Below are positions 23,289 to 24,408 of a DNA stretch of 24,408 bases, one piece after another. The DNA is from Bordetella parapertussis. GTDB taxonomy: Bacteria > Pseudomonadota > Gammaproteobacteria > Burkholderiales > Burkholderiaceae_C. Within the stretch, counting starts at the first letter, position 1. Every line of letters starts with the position of its first letter. The stretch covers positions 1 through 24,408 of the forward strand of contig CAMDAN010000027.1 of the NCBI GenBank assembly GCA_945888535.1, written 5' to 3'. The translations under genes were made by a program, and so were the position numbers. Below the pieces are notes generated by a model that was given only the letters and a program-made list of their open reading frames with translations, did not search any database and had not been told where the DNA came from.

Positions 23289-24408
23289 TTACTGACATGA
23301 CTCACATGTTGGGTCATCAACACCACAAAATTTAATGTCTGTAGCGGCATTGCCGCTGAGCTCTATCTGTTGTTGTGCAGCTGCCGCTGCAGCTTCAAGC
23401 AGCGAAGGTGCGCTGGCAGATGCGGCCGTAGCCGTGCTCGATGCAACAGAGTTCATGCGACCAGAACTGATAGTAGATTTTTCGGCATGGGTCGCCGACA
23501 TCGTGCGCAAGTAGTAAGTCGTTTTGAGACCTCGTACCCACGCCAATTTGTAGGTGTCATCCAGTTTTTTGCCAGATGCGCCAGCCATATAAATATTGAG
23601 CGACTGCGCTTGATCGATCCATTTTTGACGGCGGGCAGCAGCTTCAACCAACCAGCGTGTTTCAACTTCAAATGCTGTCGCATAAAGTTGTTTGATTTCG
23701 TTGGGGACGCGGTCCATGGGGCTCAGTGAGCCGTCAAAGTGTTTCAGGTCCATCACCATGACATCGTCCCACAAGCCAATACGCTTGAGATCGCGCACGA
23801 GATAGCTGTTGATGACGGTAAATTCACCGGAGAGGTTGGACTTAACCGATAAGTTTCCAAAGCACGGTTCGATAGACGCATCGACGCCAATGATGTTGGA
23901 GATGGTTGCCGTGGGCGCGATTGCCACGCAGTTGGAGTTGCGCATTCCATCCTTGGCGATCTTTTTACGCAAGGCATCCCAGTCCATGGTCGATGAACGG
24001 TCAACTTCGACGTAGCCACCACGCGCTTTGGCTAGCAAGTCCAGGGTGTCAAAAGGCAAGATTCCTTGATCCCACAGCGAGCCCTTAAAGCTCGAGTAAG
24101 TGCCACGTTCACGTGCGAGTTCGGTAGAAGCCCAGTAAGCGTAATAGCTGATGGCTTCCATAGACGTATCTGCAAAGTTGACAGCTGCATCGCTGGCGTA
24201 AGGAATTCGCAATTCGTACAAGCTGTCTTGGAAAGCCATGATGCCCATACCAACCGGGCGGTGGCGCATATTGGAGTCGCGTGCTTTTTTGACTGCGTAG
24301 TAATTGATGTCAATGACGTTGTCGAGCATACGCATTGCGGTAGTGATGGTGCGTTTGAGTTTGTCGTGGTCGAGCGCGCCATTCTTCAAATGCTGTAATA
24401 AATTGACA
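23289..24408 (-). CDS. nrdA: Ribonucleotide reductase class Ia, alpha subunit (5' end outside window)
   Basis: Catalytic subunit that reduces ribonucleoside diphosphates. About 373 C-terminal residues are visible, and the frame stays open to the right edge, so the N-terminal ATP-cone and the active-site cysteine loop lie beyond the window. Visible motifs are [51 protein letters not shown] and the radical-transfer pair of tyrosines in LKTTYYLRT. An Ala/Ser-rich linker follows, and the tail ends with PTCESCQ, whose cysteine pair should shuttle electrons from thioredoxin or glutaredoxin to the active site. It precedes nrdB on the same strand by 118 bp. Confidence 0.97.
   Translation of the reverse strand, partial: VNLLQHLKNGALDHDKLKRTITTAMRMLDNVIDINYYAVKKARDSNMRHRPVGMGIMAFQDSLYELRIPYASDAAVNFADTSMEAISYYAYWASTELARERGTYSSFKGSLWDQGILPFDTLDLLAKARGGYVEVDRSSTMDWDALRKKIAKDGMRNSNCVAIAPTATISNIIGVDASIEPCFGNLSVKSNLSGEFTVINSYLVRDLKRIGLWDDVMVMDLKHFDGSLSPMDRVPNEIKQLYATAFEVETRWLVEAAARRQKWIDQAQSLNIYMAGASGKKLDDTYKLAWVRGLKTTYYLRTMSATHAEKSTISSGRMNSVASSTATAASASAPSLLEAAAAAAQQQIELSGNAATDIKFCGVDDPTCESCQ

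Overview
The window looks like chromosome of a betaproteobacterium of the order Burkholderiales, probably Comamonadaceae-like. This rests on gene order, on protein features (the lysine/alanine/proline-rich histone-like protein, the RNase II-family/TonB-like/mtgA group, accBC-prmA) and on moderate GC content by eye; it is an inference. No tRNA, rRNA, insertion sequence, prophage or CRISPR array was seen. Almost all of the DNA is core metabolism and cell envelope.

Layout. 1-6488 (+) is the distal part of the division and cell wall (dcw) cluster: murG (5' end outside the window), murC, ddl, ftsQ, ftsA, ftsZ. It makes and joins peptidoglycan precursors and builds the Z-ring; three junctions are 4-bp ATGA overlaps. 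A strong terminator follows ftsZ, and lpxC (+) then has its own promoter-like element. 7507-11752 (-) is a tight operon read from right to left: RNase II/R-family exoribonuclease, TonB-like protein, mtgA, ruvC. Divergent from it, rodA (+) and tldD (+) follow. 14453-15741 holds an aroG-type DAHP synthase behind an apparent transcription attenuator. mpl (-, murein recycling) is divergent from a conserved hypothetical gene plus a TlpA-like thioredoxin gene (+). accB-accC-prmA (+) follow (fatty-acid synthesis and ribosomal protein methylation). The right end is on the minus strand: nrdA (5' end outside the window), nrdB and a histone H1-like gene with nine decapeptide repeats.

The main discovery candidate lies at 14473-14618, upstream of aroG. 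A 22-codon ORF with seven aromatic codons in an eight-codon stretch (four Phe, two Tyr, one Trp) is followed by a GC-rich terminator. One segment inside the ORF can pair with the 5' arm of that terminator. This is the full logic of an amino-acid attenuator, apparently sensing all three aromatic amino acids.

A second pattern runs through 6544-17253. Seven genes, each opening a transcription unit (lpxC, the exoribonuclease gene, rodA, tldD, the aroG leader ORF, mpl and the hypothetical gene), have a -10-like hexamer ending only 5-7 nt before the ATG and no visible Shine-Dalgarno sequence. This suggests routine leaderless mRNAs, including the attenuator peptide. Other noncoding points are a duplicated motif before accB, hairpins between nrdA and nrdB and before the histone-like gene, and a perfect -35 box before ftsZ.
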